61,855 nt of DNA from Sulfurovum sp. (GCA_012329065.1 JAAXPZ010000004.1:1-61855); one strand, 5' to 3'; counted from the first letter of the stretch, positions 1 to 10,102 are shown. The notes: a model not told the origin generated them from the sequence alone. Made by a program: numbers and translations.

Positions 1-1329
1 AAACTTCTCTTCACCATCTTCAAGATTTACAGAATTGATAATAGGCTTTCCTCCTATGCACTTCAAGCCCTCCTCCATAGTCTTGACTCTTGTGGCATCA
101 GGCATCAGAGGAAGTGTTATCTTCTGATTGTATCGCTCCATGACTGCACGCATATCCACTGCACCATCTCGCCCTGCAAACTCCACATTGACATCAAGAC
201 AATGTGCACCATCGCGTACCTGTGCTTGCCCTACCGTAAGAGTACCTTCATAATCAGAAGCTATAATAAGCTCTCTAAATGCTCTAGAGCCAGTAGAGTT
301 GGATCTCTCCCCTATGAGTAGAGGTGCAGGCTCTTGAAATAGTTCAGTAGTATTAAATAGTGAAGCTATGGATGGATTGATCATTCCTGATGGTCTCTTT
401 GATTTCATCTTCGATACGGCTTTACTCAATACCTCTATATGTTCTGCTGTAGTACCGCAGCATCCGCCCAAAAAAGCTACTCCATCGTACTCTGTAAACT
501 CCATCTGCTTATCTGTAAATTCATTCGGTCCCATAGGATAATATGTATGACCGCCTCTATTTTGTGGTAGTCCTGCATTTGAACTTACAGAAATAGGTTT
601 ATGCCATAATTCTGATAACACCTTAAGATGTTTCTTGACCTGATCTGGGCCAGTACCGCAGTTAAAACCCAAAGAAAATATATCAAAAGGCTCCAATATG
701 GTCACAATAGTAGCTACATCAGTACCAATAAGCATAGAACCGCTTAGCTCCATAGTCACCGAAACCATGCAAGGTACTTTTATATCTCGTTCTTGACTGG
801 CAGCATCACAACCATGTATAGCTGCCTTGATCTGTAGTGGATCTTGGCAAGTCTCTATCAGAAAAATATCTGCACCGCCATCTATCAGACCTAGTGCAGT
901 CTCTTTGTAGCCCGCACACATCTCATCATAATGTATATGTCCTAGAGAAGGAAGCTTAGTACCAGGTCCTATAGACCCCAGTACAAATCTTGGCTTTTCA
1001 TTTGTAGAAAGTGTATCACAGGTATCTTTGACAAGCTGAGCACCTTTTTTTGAAAGCTCATAACATCTCTCACCCATACCATACTCATCTAGAACCCATG
1101 GCATAGTACCAAAGGTATTTGTTTTTATCAAATCAGAACCAGCTTTGGCATAAGCGTGATGTATAGATCTTATCAGATCTGGAGCAGTGGCATTGAGGAT
1201 CTCATTACAGCCCTCTTGTTCCGCACCATGCTCATCTAACCATGCCTCTGCAGGTATATCTAGATTTTGGATTTCTGTCCCTGTAGCCCCGTCTATGACA
1301 AGTATTCTATTCTGAAGCAATGCTTCCAT
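1..1329 (-). CDS. metH: Cobalamin-dependent methionine synthase, N-terminal part (cut by window edge)
   Basis: The enzyme transfers a methyl group from methyl-tetrahydrofolate via cobalamin to homocysteine. The open frame runs 443 codons from an ATG at 1329 (preceded by GAGGAGAAA) to base 1, with no stop. The first ~300 residues form a homocysteine-binding barrel: it begins RILVIDGATGTEIQ, carries the first zinc ligand in GFNCGTGP and the paired ligands in LGGCCGTT. A pterin-binding domain starts around residue 325 with the signature IGERSNSTGS. The cobalamin and activation domains would lie outside the window. It sits 27 bp downstream of lpxD and probably belongs to the ilvB-ilvH-lpxD-metH transcription unit. 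The family call is secure; whether the full gene is intact cannot be seen. Confidence 0.95.
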   Translation of the reverse strand, partial: MEALLQNRILVIDGATGTEIQNLDIPAEAWLDEHGAEQEGCNEILNATAPDLIRSIHHAYAKAGSDLIKTNTFGTMPWVLDEYGMGERCYELSKKGAQLVKDTCDTLSTNEKPRFVLGSIGPGTKLPSLGHIHYDEMCAGYKETALGLIDGGADIFLIETCQDPLQIKAAIHGCDAASQERDIKVPCMVSVTMELSGSMLIGTDVATIVTILEPFDIFSLGFNCGTGPDQVKKHLKVLSELWHKPISVSSNAGLPQNRGGHTYYPMGPNEFTDKQMEFTEYDGVAFLGGCCGTTAEHIEVLSKAVSKMKSKRPSGMINPSIASLFNTTELFQEPAPLLIGERSNSTGSRAFRELIIASDYEGTLTVGQAQVRDGAHCLDVNVEFAGRDGAVDMRAVMERYNQKITLPLMPDATRVKTMEEGLKCIGGKPIINSVNLEDGEEKF

Positions 1330-1356
1330 TTTCTCCTCAGTAGACAAATATATCCT

Positions 1357-2319
1357 TTAATCTTTTCGTTTTTTTATCAGACTTTGAAGTTTTGCCTGCA
1401 TTCTCAACCAAACCGTGTGTTCTACGGCTGGGAAGCCACCATATATTTTTCCACCTGCCAGTGATTTGGTCACCCCTGATCTAGATGCAATTGTAGCATG
1501 ACTACCAATCTGAAGATGTCCTATAGCACCACTCTGTCCACCCATAGTTACATTATCCCCCAGTCTGGTAGATCCTGCCAAAGCAGTTTGGCAGACTAGT
1601 AGACAATTTTCGCCTAGCTCACAGTTGTGAGCTACTTGCACAAGATTGTCTATTTTTGTGCCTGCTCCTATGGTGGTCGTACCAAATACAGCTCTATCGA
1701 TCGTACTGTTTGCGCCTATTTCTACACTATCCCCAAGAGATACATTACCATTTTGATGTATTTTGGTATGTCTGCCATCACTTCTGTGGGCATACCCATA
1801 GCCATCTGCACCTATTACTACACCAGCGTGAATTATGCATCTTTGACCAATTAGAGTGTGGTGATAAATGCTTACATTTGGATAAATAATTGTACCTGAG
1901 TCAATCATCGTATAGTCGCCCACATAACAACCAGCCATTATAGTCACATTGTCACCCAAAACTACATTTTTTCCAAATGTTACATTCTCAGCTATAGAAC
2001 AATTATTGCCTTTTTTTGGTATTGCTATTTCAATACTTGGACTATATCTAAACAACCTAGTAGCTAATGCCAGCTTCAAATAAGGCTCGTCTGTCAAAAG
2101 TGCAACTGTACCCTTAGGTACTAGGTTTAGATACTTGCTGCTCAGAATAACTGCTGCTGCATTTGTATGAGGAAGATCATGAGCATATCTATCTGAGCTT
2201 AGGAAACTCAATTGCCCTAAAGATGCTTCACTAAGTGTATGAATACCATCAATATCTACATCATCTCCATGAAAGTCGATACCAATCTCTTTTACAATTT
2301 TAGAAAGCTTGTGGCTCAT
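1357..2319 (-). CDS. lpxD: UDP-3-O-(3-hydroxyacyl)glucosamine N-acyltransferase
   Basis: LpxD adds the second 3-hydroxyacyl chain to UDP-3-O-acylglucosamine in lipid A synthesis, in the cytoplasm. The 320-residue protein has an N-terminal uridine-binding region (to ~95) followed by a left-handed beta-helix of hexapeptide repeats (about 105-290, many GxN/GDN V/T turns). The catalytic-histidine region is recognisable as QVAHNCELG, and the GADGYGY motif typical of LpxD is present. It lies 28 bp after ilvH on the same strand. The ilvI-ilvH-lpxD order is, from memory, also found in Campylobacter, which supports the taxonomic reading. The length is slightly shorter than E. coli LpxD (341) but normal for this group. 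Confidence 0.96.
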   Translation of the reverse strand: MSHKLSKIVKEIGIDFHGDDVDIDGIHTLSEASLGQLSFLSSDRYAHDLPHTNAAAVILSSKYLNLVPKGTVALLTDEPYLKLALATRLFRYSPSIEIAIPKKGNNCSIAENVTFGKNVVLGDNVTIMAGCYVGDYTMIDSGTIIYPNVSIYHHTLIGQRCIIHAGVVIGADGYGYAHRSDGRHTKIHQNGNVSLGDSVEIGANSTIDRAVFGTTTIGAGTKIDNLVQVAHNCELGENCLLVCQTALAGSTRLGDNVTMGGQSGAIGHLQIGSHATIASRSGVTKSLAGGKIYGGFPAVEHTVWLRMQAKLQSLIKKRKD

Positions 2320-2347
2320 AATGCTTATCCTCCTCTACAGCAAGGGC

Positions 2348-2818
2348 TTATCGCTCAATTGCAACCACTCCACCTCGCACAATCTCTATGGGATGATATC
2401 TCCGTGCTGCTTCCATGAAATGCTTGATCCGTACTGGCTCATCTGCGACCATTCCTATGACCATCTTCTCTCCCACATTAGCGATGCCGCCATTATATGC
2501 TTGACACAATGCTTGTATATCACTCAAGCTCTCTTCTATTGGAAACTTGATGAGCACCATCTCTTTTTCAACCATCTCTTCATGTTCTGTCACTTTAAAT
2601 ATTGGGATCAGCTTATGCAACTGCTTGGTAATCTGCTCTATCACCCTCTTGTTGCCTTTGGTAGCAATAGTTATATGTGACATGTCTGTATCTGGTATAG
2701 GTGCAACTGTCAAAGACTCTATATTATACCCTCTAGCAGCAAAAAGCCCAGAGACCCTAGCAAGCACTTGGGCTTCGTTGAGCACAACAACAGAAATAAC
2801 TCTTCTTATAGCTTCCAT
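2348..2818 (-). CDS. ilvH: Acetolactate synthase small (regulatory) subunit
   Basis: This is the regulatory subunit of acetohydroxyacid synthase and normally confers valine feedback inhibition on IlvB. The 156 residues comprise an N-terminal ACT domain (RRVISVVVLNEAQVLARVSGLFAARGYNIESL, split here only by description: the glycine-rich turn is at ~29-33) and a C-terminal ACT-like domain ending with the family's RGGVVAIER tail. Its ATG shares a base with the ilvB stop codon (TAATG), so the two are translationally coupled. Length and sequence are typical of the family. Confidence 0.96.
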   Translation of the reverse strand: MEAIRRVISVVVLNEAQVLARVSGLFAARGYNIESLTVAPIPDTDMSHITIATKGNKRVIEQITKQLHKLIPIFKVTEHEEMVEKEMVLIKFPIEESLSDIQALCQAYNGGIANVGEKMVIGMVADEPVRIKHFMEAARRYHPIEIVRGGVVAIER

Positions 2819-4515
2819 TATTTCTCCTCCTTGCTTTCTAGTAACATGTTGTAAAGTGCACCGCCTGATGGCACCATAGGCAAGACATTCTCAAGTCTAG
2901 CAACTATTACATTGACAAAAGCGACTTTGTCTTGCTTTATAGCATCTTTGATTGCAGCATCAAACTCCTCTTTGCTTGTCACATCATACCCGATGCCGGC
3001 ACAGGCTTCTGCTAACATCTTCCAATTTGGCTGATAGCTCAAATCTGTCTCAGAATATCGTTTCTCATAAAAGAAAGTTTGCCACTGGCGAACCATACCT
3101 AGAAAGTGATTATTTAAAACGACATTGATTACTGGTATATTGTTTTCAGACGCAGTGACCAGCTCTTGCACATTCATCAGTATTGATCCATCACCAGTGA
3201 TGTTGATAACCGTCTTTTCTGGTATGGCTTTTTTAGCACCCAAAGCAGCAGGAAAACCAAACCCCATTGTCCCTAGACCTCCTGAATTTATCCATTGATT
3301 TGGTCTGTCAAAAGGATAGAACTGAGCTGCCCACATCTGATGCTGCCCTACATCAGATGTGATAATAGCCTGCTCACCCACAAGCTCACCTAGTCGCTCT
3401 ATAGCCCACTGTGGCTTGATTACTTCATCATTATCGTTGTATAGCAAGGGATGCAGCTCATCATAGCGAGCCAGTATATCTCTCCAAACTTTATATCGTT
3501 CTGTTTTGACATCATCTTTGAGCAATGGTATCATCTTCTCTACTACTGTCTTAATGTCACCTACGATAGGATAATCCACATCCACTAACTTTGCAATATT
3601 AGCTGGATCTATATCTACATGTATGATATCTGCATATTTGGCAAACTCACTAAGCTTACCTGTGACTCTATCGTCAAATCTTGCACCAAGTGAGATTATC
3701 AAATCAGTCTCACTCATTGCCATGTTAGACGAGTAGTTTCCATGCATGCCAAGCATACCTAAAAGAAGTGGATTTTTTGCACCCATGACACCTCTAGCCA
3801 TCAATGTCTCTACTACTGGCATCTGTGTGACACTGGCAAGCTCTCTGATAATATCAGTAGCTCCACTCAGCACTGCCCCTCCACCAATATAGAGTAGTGG
3901 TTTTTTTGCTTCTAGTATCGCTTGTACTGCTTTTTTTATCTGTCTATCGTTACCTTTGTAGTTAGGCTTATAGGTCGGCAAATGTACCTCTTTGGGATAC
4001 ACAAACTCACCTATCTCTCCTGTTATATCCTTAGGCACATCTACTAGTACTGGACCTGGTCTTCCACTCCTAGCGATATAAAATGCTTCTTTCAGTACGC
4101 GAGGCAACTCTTCTAGGCTACGCACTAAAAAATTGTGCTTAGTACAAGAACGAGAGATACCAACAGCATCTATCTCTTGAAATCCGTCCGTACCTATCAA
4201 AGCTAATGGCACCTGTCCAGAGATAACTACCAGAGGGATAGAATCAGTGTAGGCTGTGGCTATGCCAGTAACTGCATTTGTAAATCCAGGGCCAGATGTC
4301 ACCATAGCTACGCCCACCTTGCCTGATGCTCTGGCATATCCATCCGCAGCATGTACAGCCGCTTGTTCATGACGGGTCAATATATGCTCAAATTTGTCCT
4401 GCTTGTACATCTCATCATAAACATTCATGATGGCTCCACCAGGATACCCAAAAATCGTTTTGACTCCCTCAGCACTAATAGCCTCACAAATCATCTGTCC
4501 ACCGCTCATTTTCAT
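2818..4515 (-). CDS. ilvB: Acetolactate synthase large (catalytic) subunit
   Basis: This ThDP enzyme condenses two pyruvates to acetolactate, or pyruvate with 2-oxobutyrate, as the first common step of branched-chain amino acid synthesis. The protein shows the ThDP glutamate region (TRHEQAAVHAADGYAR), a central FAD-binding domain, and the C-terminal ThDP-binding motif GDGSILMNVQELVTA. I place the start at the ATG at 4515 (MKMSGGQMI), which follows GGAG by 8 nt and matches where related proteins begin. An in-frame TTG at 4545 with an AGGAGAGG upstream is an alternative that adds ten residues. It is followed directly by ilvH. The substrate 2-oxobutyrate would come from the neighbouring ilvA. 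Confidence 0.96.
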   Translation of the reverse strand: MKMSGGQMICEAISAEGVKTIFGYPGGAIMNVYDEMYKQDKFEHILTRHEQAAVHAADGYARASGKVGVAMVTSGPGFTNAVTGIATAYTDSIPLVVISGQVPLALIGTDGFQEIDAVGISRSCTKHNFLVRSLEELPRVLKEAFYIARSGRPGPVLVDVPKDITGEIGEFVYPKEVHLPTYKPNYKGNDRQIKKAVQAILEAKKPLLYIGGGAVLSGATDIIRELASVTQMPVVETLMARGVMGAKNPLLLGMLGMHGNYSSNMAMSETDLIISLGARFDDRVTGKLSEFAKYADIIHVDIDPANIAKLVDVDYPIVGDIKTVVEKMIPLLKDDVKTERYKVWRDILARYDELHPLLYNDNDEVIKPQWAIERLGELVGEQAIITSDVGQHQMWAAQFYPFDRPNQWINSGGLGTMGFGFPAALGAKKAIPEKTVINITGDGSILMNVQELVTASENNIPVINVVLNNHFLGMVRQWQTFFYEKRYSETDLSYQPNWKMLAEACAGIGYDVTSKEEFDAAIKDAIKQDKVAFVNVIVARLENVLPMVPSGGALYNMLLESKEEK

Positions 4516-4626
4516 GACACTAGCTCCATTTCGAAGAAAGAACAAATCTGCCTCTCCTCATAATAATATAGTTCAGGATTATAGCAAAAAAAGATTAGAG
4601 TCTTGACTTCTCACAGATAGCGTGGA

Positions 4627-5838
4627 TTAATGTTCCTCCTTGAAAGCAAAACCACCGCCACTCAATGCCTGTCGTATCTGATTTTGATGCTCCTCTCCTT
4701 TGGTCTCTAGTGCTACTGTAACATGTGCATCTCCAAACTCAAGATCTGTAGAGGTTCTATCGTATCCTATTTGGACTATATTTGCACCTATATCTATAAG
4801 TATCTGAGTAAATGCTTGTAGAGATCCTGGCTTGTCTATGAGTGTCACTATTAATTTCATCTTTCTTGCAGACTTTACGAGACCTTTTTCTATGATGAGA
4901 GAGAGCATGGTAACATCGATATTTCCACCACTTAGCACTATACCAACCTTGGAGTCTTTTGGCAGATTCAATTTATTGTGCAATAGCGATGCTACCCCAA
5001 CTGCACCAGCACCCTCTACGAGAAGCTTCTGTTTCTCTAGTAAAAAAAGGACAGCATTTGCTATCTCTCCTTCACTTACTAGGTCAAACTCATCTACAAA
5101 CTTTGAAATATACTCCAGTGTCACAGAAGAAGTGTCTCTCACAGCTATGCCGTCAGCAATAGTTCTGACATTTATACTGTCTATTGCTTTGCCTTCATCA
5201 TAAGACTGCTTCATGGCTGGAGCACCAGCTGAAGCCACAGCTATGACCTTCACATCTGCATTCAAACTCTTGGTAGCTACAGCCATGCCAGATATGAGCC
5301 CACCGCCACCTACTGGTACTATGATTGCATCTAGGTCAGGTATATCTTGGAGCATCTCAAGTGCTACAGTACCTTGTCCAGCTATTACCGCCTCATCCTC
5401 AAAAGGATGAACAAAACTCTTTCCTTGCTCTTTGGTATAGCTCTTGGCATAAGCGTAAGCTTCATCATAGTTAGCACCATGCAGTATCACTTTTGCACCA
5501 AGCTCCTTTACTCCCGTAACCTTTGTTAATGGGGTAAAATCTGGCATAACTATAGTAGCACATATACCAAAGTGCTTGGCAGCAAATGCAACCCCTTGAG
5601 CATGATTGCCAGCACTGGCGGCCACCACTCCATCCCTGTCTCCTTTTTCTACAAGAGTAGCTATTTTGTTGAAAGCTCCTCGAAGCTTGAAAGCTCCTGT
5701 TCTCTGAAGGTTTTCTTTTTTTAGGTAGACTTCATATCCACTGATACTACTTAAAATAGGTGCATAAGAAAATGGTGTGCGATGTATGACTTCTGAGACT
5801 CTTGCGTGAGCCTTTTTGACTGCTTTTAAATCTAACAT
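4627..5838 (-). CDS. ilvA: Threonine ammonia-lyase (threonine dehydratase)
   Basis: A PLP enzyme converting threonine to 2-oxobutyrate plus ammonia, feeding isoleucine synthesis. The 403 residues hold the fold-type II PLP lysine in GAFKLRGAFNK, the phosphate-cradling motif ASAGNHAQG, the glycine-rich VGGGGLISGMA stretch and one C-terminal ACT-like domain (about 325-403). The single short regulatory domain is the form seen in TdcB/IlvA-like enzymes of about 400 residues, not the two-ACT E. coli IlvA. It lies 111 bp upstream of ilvB on the same strand, which supports a biosynthetic role. A serine dehydratase side activity cannot be excluded. Confidence 0.94.
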   Translation of the reverse strand: MLDLKAVKKAHARVSEVIHRTPFSYAPILSSISGYEVYLKKENLQRTGAFKLRGAFNKIATLVEKGDRDGVVAASAGNHAQGVAFAAKHFGICATIVMPDFTPLTKVTGVKELGAKVILHGANYDEAYAYAKSYTKEQGKSFVHPFEDEAVIAGQGTVALEMLQDIPDLDAIIVPVGGGGLISGMAVATKSLNADVKVIAVASAGAPAMKQSYDEGKAIDSINVRTIADGIAVRDTSSVTLEYISKFVDEFDLVSEGEIANAVLFLLEKQKLLVEGAGAVGVASLLHNKLNLPKDSKVGIVLSGGNIDVTMLSLIIEKGLVKSARKMKLIVTLIDKPGSLQAFTQILIDIGANIVQIGYDRTSTDLEFGDAHVTVALETKGEEHQNQIRQALSGGGFAFKEEH

Positions 5839-5893
5839 TAATCGTTTCCTAGATAGTATATTGACAGAATTATATCTAAACTAAGGATAAAAA

Positions 5894-6328
5894 ATGGAAT
5901 ATGAGTTTCCCACAGTCAACAGCAATAAAGAGCAGATGAGAGAGATACTTGAAAGTGTCAAGACCATAGCTATCACTGGACTCTCTCCTGATCAATCAAA
6001 AGCCAGCAATATGGTTGCCAGATACCTACAAAATGTTGGCTACAAGATAGTGCCTATTTATCCAAAAGGAGATGAGATTTTGGGTGAAAAAGTCTATCGC
6101 TCTTTGGCGGACATACCTTTTGAGATAGACATGGTCAATGTATTTAGAAAAGCGGCTGCATTTGATGCTATTGTAGATACTTGTATAGACAGGGGAGATG
6201 TCAAGGTATTTTGGGGTCAGCTAGAGCTAGTCAACAACAAAGCTGCTCAAAAAGCCAAAGATGCAGACATGCGCGTAGTACAAAATTACTGTACTAAATT
6301 AGAACACAAGGCATTGTTTGGACAATAA
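5894..6328 (+). CDS. CoA-binding domain protein (YccU/COG1832-like)
   Basis: A 144-residue single-domain protein with a Rossmann-type CoA-binding fold: the nucleotide loop ITGLSPDQSKASNMVARYL at about 27-45, then the strand YKIVPIYPKGDEILGEKVYRSL, and the later segment MVNVFRKAAA. These are the marks of the succinyl-CoA-ligase-like CoA-binding family represented by E. coli YccU. No catalytic domain is present, so it probably binds an acyl-CoA or a nucleotide. It is transcribed divergently from ilvA, 55 bp away, and convergently with the diguanylate cyclase. The biological role is unknown. Confidence 0.85.
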   Translation: MEYEFPTVNSNKEQMREILESVKTIAITGLSPDQSKASNMVARYLQNVGYKIVPIYPKGDEILGEKVYRSLADIPFEIDMVNVFRKAAAFDAIVDTCIDRGDVKVFWGQLELVNNKAAQKAKDADMRVVQNYCTKLEHKALFGQ

Positions 6329-6352
6329 ACACTCTTTATATTAGTCTATAAA

Positions 6353-7441
6353 TCAAGTGGACTTTGGATAGATATTTATATCTGAATAGAAACAATAGTT
6401 TTTGTTATTATCTCTTTTTGCTTCATACATTGCTTTGTCAGCACTATCAAGCAGTGCTGTTGCAGCATCAGCATCATCTGGAAACATAGCACAGCCTATA
6501 CTACAGGATACATTACAATCCTCTCCCTCTTGAATCACTATCGGATCTGTTGTTGTGTCGATAAATCCTTGAATAATTCTTTTTGGAATATCTATACTGT
6601 CGATACCTTCGACAATCACAGCAAATTCATCACCACCATACCTTGCCACGGTATCTCCATCCCTCATTTGTGATTTCAGTCGACTTGCAATCTCTATGAG
6701 TACTATATCGCCAACACTGTGACCATGATTATCGTTTATCTCCTTGAACTTATCAAAATCAATAAAAAGTATTGCTAGTTTTTTTCCACTTTGCTTAGAT
6801 TTTGCTATAGCCATAGAGAGTCTCTCAAAAAAAAGATTTCTGTTTGGAAGATCTGTCAGCATGTCATGATTTGCTTGGTGGGCATATAGATTCTTTTGCA
6901 TCTCGGCAATACTGCTTACTATTTTATTTTTCTTGTCAAAAAAATATAAAAAAAGACATGATATTAAAAGTGAATTTATTCCTATAAATATCTGTATATT
7001 TGTGTATTGTTTTTCAATACTTATAAGCAAAATGGCCAATAACGATACAACCAATGTTACCAATCCAGCCCTATATCCTTTGATAAAAAATGCACTCATC
7101 ATAACTACAATATACCAACTAATACCAGACAATGGATTGAGTCCGCCCAAAAATGAAAGAGAGCACAATAGTAACCCAATAAAAAGAAACAGGTAGAATG
7201 ATATGTCAAAATATCTTTTGGATCTTCGCAGAAGAAAGAAAACAATTACAGCAAAAACTACATATATAAAATTATATAAAGACTGGAGATAATACTCCTC
7301 TATATATCTTAGTATTCCTGCCAGCACCATAAGAATGACACTAAAAAGAAGGAGAGTATTAAAGAGGGTATAGTTTAATTTTTTACCATGTTCTTCACCT
7401 GAAAAATTATAGCCACTAGCTAGGACTCTATTGATGAACAT
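6353..7441 (-). CDS. Membrane diguanylate cyclase (GGDEF)
   Basis: Makes cyclic di-GMP from two GTP at the inner membrane. The first ~180 of 362 residues are hydrophobic, with about five to six predicted transmembrane segments and no recognisable extracytoplasmic sensor. The C-terminal GGDEF domain (about 190-350) has the intact signature YGGDEF at ~267 and an RxxD product-inhibition site (RDGD) exactly five residues before GGDEF. It should therefore be active and feedback-inhibited. No EAL domain is present. It stands alone, convergent with the CoA-binding gene and 108 bp downstream of dnaK. The signal sensed is unknown; the hydrophobic region could be a small-ligand or membrane-state sensor. 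Confidence 0.93.
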   Translation of the reverse strand: MFINRVLASGYNFSGEEHGKKLNYTLFNTLLLFSVILMVLAGILRYIEEYYLQSLYNFIYVVFAVIVFFLLRRSKRYFDISFYLFLFIGLLLCSLSFLGGLNPLSGISWYIVVMMSAFFIKGYRAGLVTLVVSLLAILLISIEKQYTNIQIFIGINSLLISCLFLYFFDKKNKIVSSIAEMQKNLYAHQANHDMLTDLPNRNLFFERLSMAIAKSKQSGKKLAILFIDFDKFKEINDNHGHSVGDIVLIEIASRLKSQMRDGDTVARYGGDEFAVIVEGIDSIDIPKRIIQGFIDTTTDPIVIQEGEDCNVSCSIGCAMFPDDADAATALLDSADKAMYEAKRDNNKNYCFYSDINIYPKST

Positions 7442-7528
7442 AATTATAAACCTCTTTCTAAAATTTTGTATCTTTTATGAATAGTGATTATATCAAGCGA
7501 ATGTCAAAATTTTGTCAAAAATCTATTT

Positions 7529-7565
7529 GAAAAACATGCAGAAGGTGGATTACTCCACTTCTGCA
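7529..7565 (-). terminator. dnaK terminator overlapping the stop codon
   Basis: On the minus strand TGCAGAAG pairs with CTTCTGCA, and TGGA pairs with TCCA around a bulged C, closing a GTAA tetraloop. The hairpin is followed by TGTTTTTC. The dnaK stop codon TAA lies inside the tetraloop. This is a convincing rho-independent terminator. Confidence 0.75.
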
Positions 7566-9424
7566 TCGATAACATCGTCATCTTCTGGCTTTTCTTTTGA
7601 CTGATCTCCGTCTTTTTGCTGTGTAGATGCTGCCTTCTCTGCAAGCTTTTGGTTGAGAGCGTTGAGTTCATTTATCTTTTCTTCTAACTGCTCTTTTGTG
7701 GCATTTTCGTCTTTGAGGGTAGCCTCAAGGTTTTCTATGGCTTTTTCTACTTCTGCTTTTAGTTCTGTATCCACTTTATCATCAAGCTCTGTCAATGTCT
7801 TTTTAGTCTGATGCACCAGTGCGTCACCTTGGTTTTTAATCTCGACTAAAGCTCTTCTTTCTTCGTCAGCAGCTTTATTACTTTCTGCATCCTGTACCAT
7901 CTTTTCTATCTCATCATCAGAGAGTCCAGACGAACCAGTAATCTTGATTTCCTGTGACTTGCCAGTAGATTTATCTTCTGCACTTACTGTCAATATACCA
8001 TTGGCATCTATGTCAAATGTAACCTCTATTTGAGGTACACCCCTTGGTGCTGCTGGTATATCTCTCAATTCAAACATGCCTAAAGACTTGTTATCTTTGG
8101 CAAACTCTCGTTCTCCCTGAGTGACATGTATACTAACAGCTGGCTGGTTGTCATCTGCTGTGGAGAATGTCTGTGATTTTTTAGCTGGTATAGTTGTGCC
8201 CTTTTCGATCACTTTAGTAGACACGCCACCCAATGTCTCTATGCCTAGGCTCAAAGGCGTAACATCCAAAAGCAATACATCTTTCACATCACCCACAAGC
8301 ACACCACCTTGGATAGCAGCACCAGCGGCAACGACCTCATCAGGATTTACTGAATTATTCAACTCTTTTCCAAAAAATACCTTAAGCTTCTCCTGAACCA
8401 AAGGAACACGAGTAGATCCACCTACCATGATTACCTCTTTTATCTCATCTTTACTCAATCCTGAATCTTTTAGGACTTCAGCAACTTTTACGATAGTTTT
8501 TTCTATCAAATCATCTACCAAAGACTCAAACTTAGCACGAGTCAGCTTGATCACCAAGTGCTTTGGACCTGTAGCATCAGCAGTGATAAACGGAAGGTTT
8601 ATTTCTGTCTCTGCAGCAGTTGACAGCTCTTTTTTAGCACTTTCTGCTGCTTCTTTGAGCCTCTGAAGTGCCATGATATCTGCCTTGACATCTATGCCGT
8701 TTGTACTCTTAAACTCGTCAGCTAGAAAATCGACAACTCTATTGTCAAAATCATCACCACCCAAGAAAGCATCGCCACCAGTAGAAAGTACTTCTACCAC
8801 GCCATCTCCAGTCTCCAGTATCGTTACATCAAAAGTACCACCACCAAGATCATATACGGCAATATTTTCACTCTCTTTCTTATCCATACCATATGCCAGA
8901 GCGGCTGAAGTTGGCTCATTGATGATACGAAGAACATTAAGTCCTGCGATAGTTCCAGCCTCTTTTGTTGCCTTTCTTTGAGCATCGTTGAAATATGCTG
9001 GAACTGTAATTACAGCATCTGTCACAGAGCTTCCTAAATATGACTCAGCATCCTCTTTTAGCTTCATCAGTATTTTAGCAGATATCTCTTGTGGCGTATA
9101 GGTCTTACCATCGATCTCAATAGCACACGCACCATTCTTGTCTATAATATGATAAGGAAGTCTATCTTTGGCCTCTTTTGCCTTCTCCTCGTCAATCATT
9201 AGACCCATAATTCTCTTGATAGAATAAACAGTTTTTTCTGGATTTGTTACCATTTGCCTCTTTGCTGCTTCTCCTACTAATACCTCACCTTTATCTGTAA
9301 ATGCCACTACCGATGGTGTCGTATTCTTACCCTCTTTGTTGGCGATAATCTTCGCCTCTCCGTTCTCATACACAGCTACTGCTGAGTTTGTTGTTCCTAG
9401 GTCTATTCCTATTGGTTTGCTCAT
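7550..9424 (-). CDS. dnaK: Chaperone protein DnaK (Hsp70)
   Basis: The ATP-dependent chaperone working with GrpE (next gene upstream) and DnaJ (encoded at 13.7 kb). At 624 residues it is a normal length. It starts with the Hsp70 signature [18 protein letters not shown]. The second signature, in the form [16 protein letters not shown], and the third, [14 protein letters not shown], follow in the ATPase domain. The interdomain linker [18 protein letters not shown] leads to the substrate-binding domain, and the C-terminus is acidic, ending [10 protein letters not shown]. The gene is 80 bp after grpE. A strong hairpin terminator overlaps its end. Confidence 0.98.
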   Translation of the reverse strand: MSKPIGIDLGTTNSAVAVYENGEAKIIANKEGKNTTPSVVAFTDKGEVLVGEAAKRQMVTNPEKTVYSIKRIMGLMIDEEKAKEAKDRLPYHIIDKNGACAIEIDGKTYTPQEISAKILMKLKEDAESYLGSSVTDAVITVPAYFNDAQRKATKEAGTIAGLNVLRIINEPTSAALAYGMDKKESENIAVYDLGGGTFDVTILETGDGVVEVLSTGGDAFLGGDDFDNRVVDFLADEFKSTNGIDVKADIMALQRLKEAAESAKKELSTAAETEINLPFITADATGPKHLVIKLTRAKFESLVDDLIEKTIVKVAEVLKDSGLSKDEIKEVIMVGGSTRVPLVQEKLKVFFGKELNNSVNPDEVVAAGAAIQGGVLVGDVKDVLLLDVTPLSLGIETLGGVSTKVIEKGTTIPAKKSQTFSTADDNQPAVSIHVTQGEREFAKDNKSLGMFELRDIPAAPRGVPQIEVTFDIDANGILTVSAEDKSTGKSQEIKITGSSGLSDDEIEKMVQDAESNKAADEERRALVEIKNQGDALVHQTKKTLTELDDKVDTELKAEVEKAIENLEATLKDENATKEQLEEKINELNALNQKLAEKAASTQQKDGDQSKEKPEDDDVIDAEVE

Positions 9425-9504
9425 TTTATTCTCCTATTATTTAATTGTTGTGATTATATTCAAATTTTAGCTATGCCTTTGCAACCTAAGTTGCAACAGT
9501 AGCA

Positions 9505-10077
9505 CTATTTTGAAGTACTTATCATTGCTGGTCTTATAACTCTATCTTTCATGACATAACCTTTTTGCATAATTTGAACGATCTCATCCTTTTCATGCTT
9601 GTCGCTATCTACCTGCATGAGTACCTGATGAAAGTTGGGATCAAAGACACCCTCATGTGTCACCTCTTCAACTCCATGCCTCTTGAGGACATTGACTGTC
9701 TGCTCTAGTGTAAGTTGCAGACCCTCTTTGAATTTTTCTATGGCATTTATAGTATCCTTATTGTCACCTGTCTCTATCTGTTCAGATAAAACTATGGCAC
9801 TTTCTATAGAGTCAAGCACTCCTAACATATCTCTAGCAAACGCCTCATTGGAATATGCAACAGCTGTAGCTTTCTCTTTTTCTAATCGTTTTTTACTGTT
9901 ATCAAAGTCTGCATGAACTCTAATGTATTCATCTTTGTATTTCTGCGTCTCTACCTGTGCCTCTTCAAGGGCTATTTGAAGCCTTTGTTCTTCTGTCAAT
10001 TCGCTCTCTAAATTCTCCTCTGCAACCTCTTGCTCAGGCTCTTCTACAATATCTTCTAAACTTTTATCATTACTCAT
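9505..10077 (-). CDS. grpE: Nucleotide exchange factor GrpE
   Basis: GrpE releases ADP from DnaK. The 190 residues begin with a glutamate-rich disordered stretch, then a long coiled coil (about 30-110), then the beta domain with the GrpE signature region around GVEEVTHEGVFDPNFHQVLM and the C-terminal KGYVMKDRVIRPAMISTSK. It is first in a two-gene unit with dnaK. In many relatives the heat-shock repressor gene hrcA precedes grpE, but here the next gene upstream is an unrelated divergent PAS gene, and I find no CIRCE operator in the 161-bp gap. Confidence 0.97.
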   Translation of the reverse strand: MSNDKSLEDIVEEPEQEVAEENLESELTEEQRLQIALEEAQVETQKYKDEYIRVHADFDNSKKRLEKEKATAVAYSNEAFARDMLGVLDSIESAIVLSEQIETGDNKDTINAIEKFKEGLQLTLEQTVNVLKRHGVEEVTHEGVFDPNFHQVLMQVDSDKHEKDEIVQIMQKGYVMKDRVIRPAMISTSK

Positions 10078-10102
10078 ATCTGCTCCTTCATGTGGGATTA
10101 TT

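Noticed and set aside
1267-1889. Plus-strand open frames over metH and lpxD
   Set aside because: They are antisense shadows; the opposite strand has conserved catalytic motifs.
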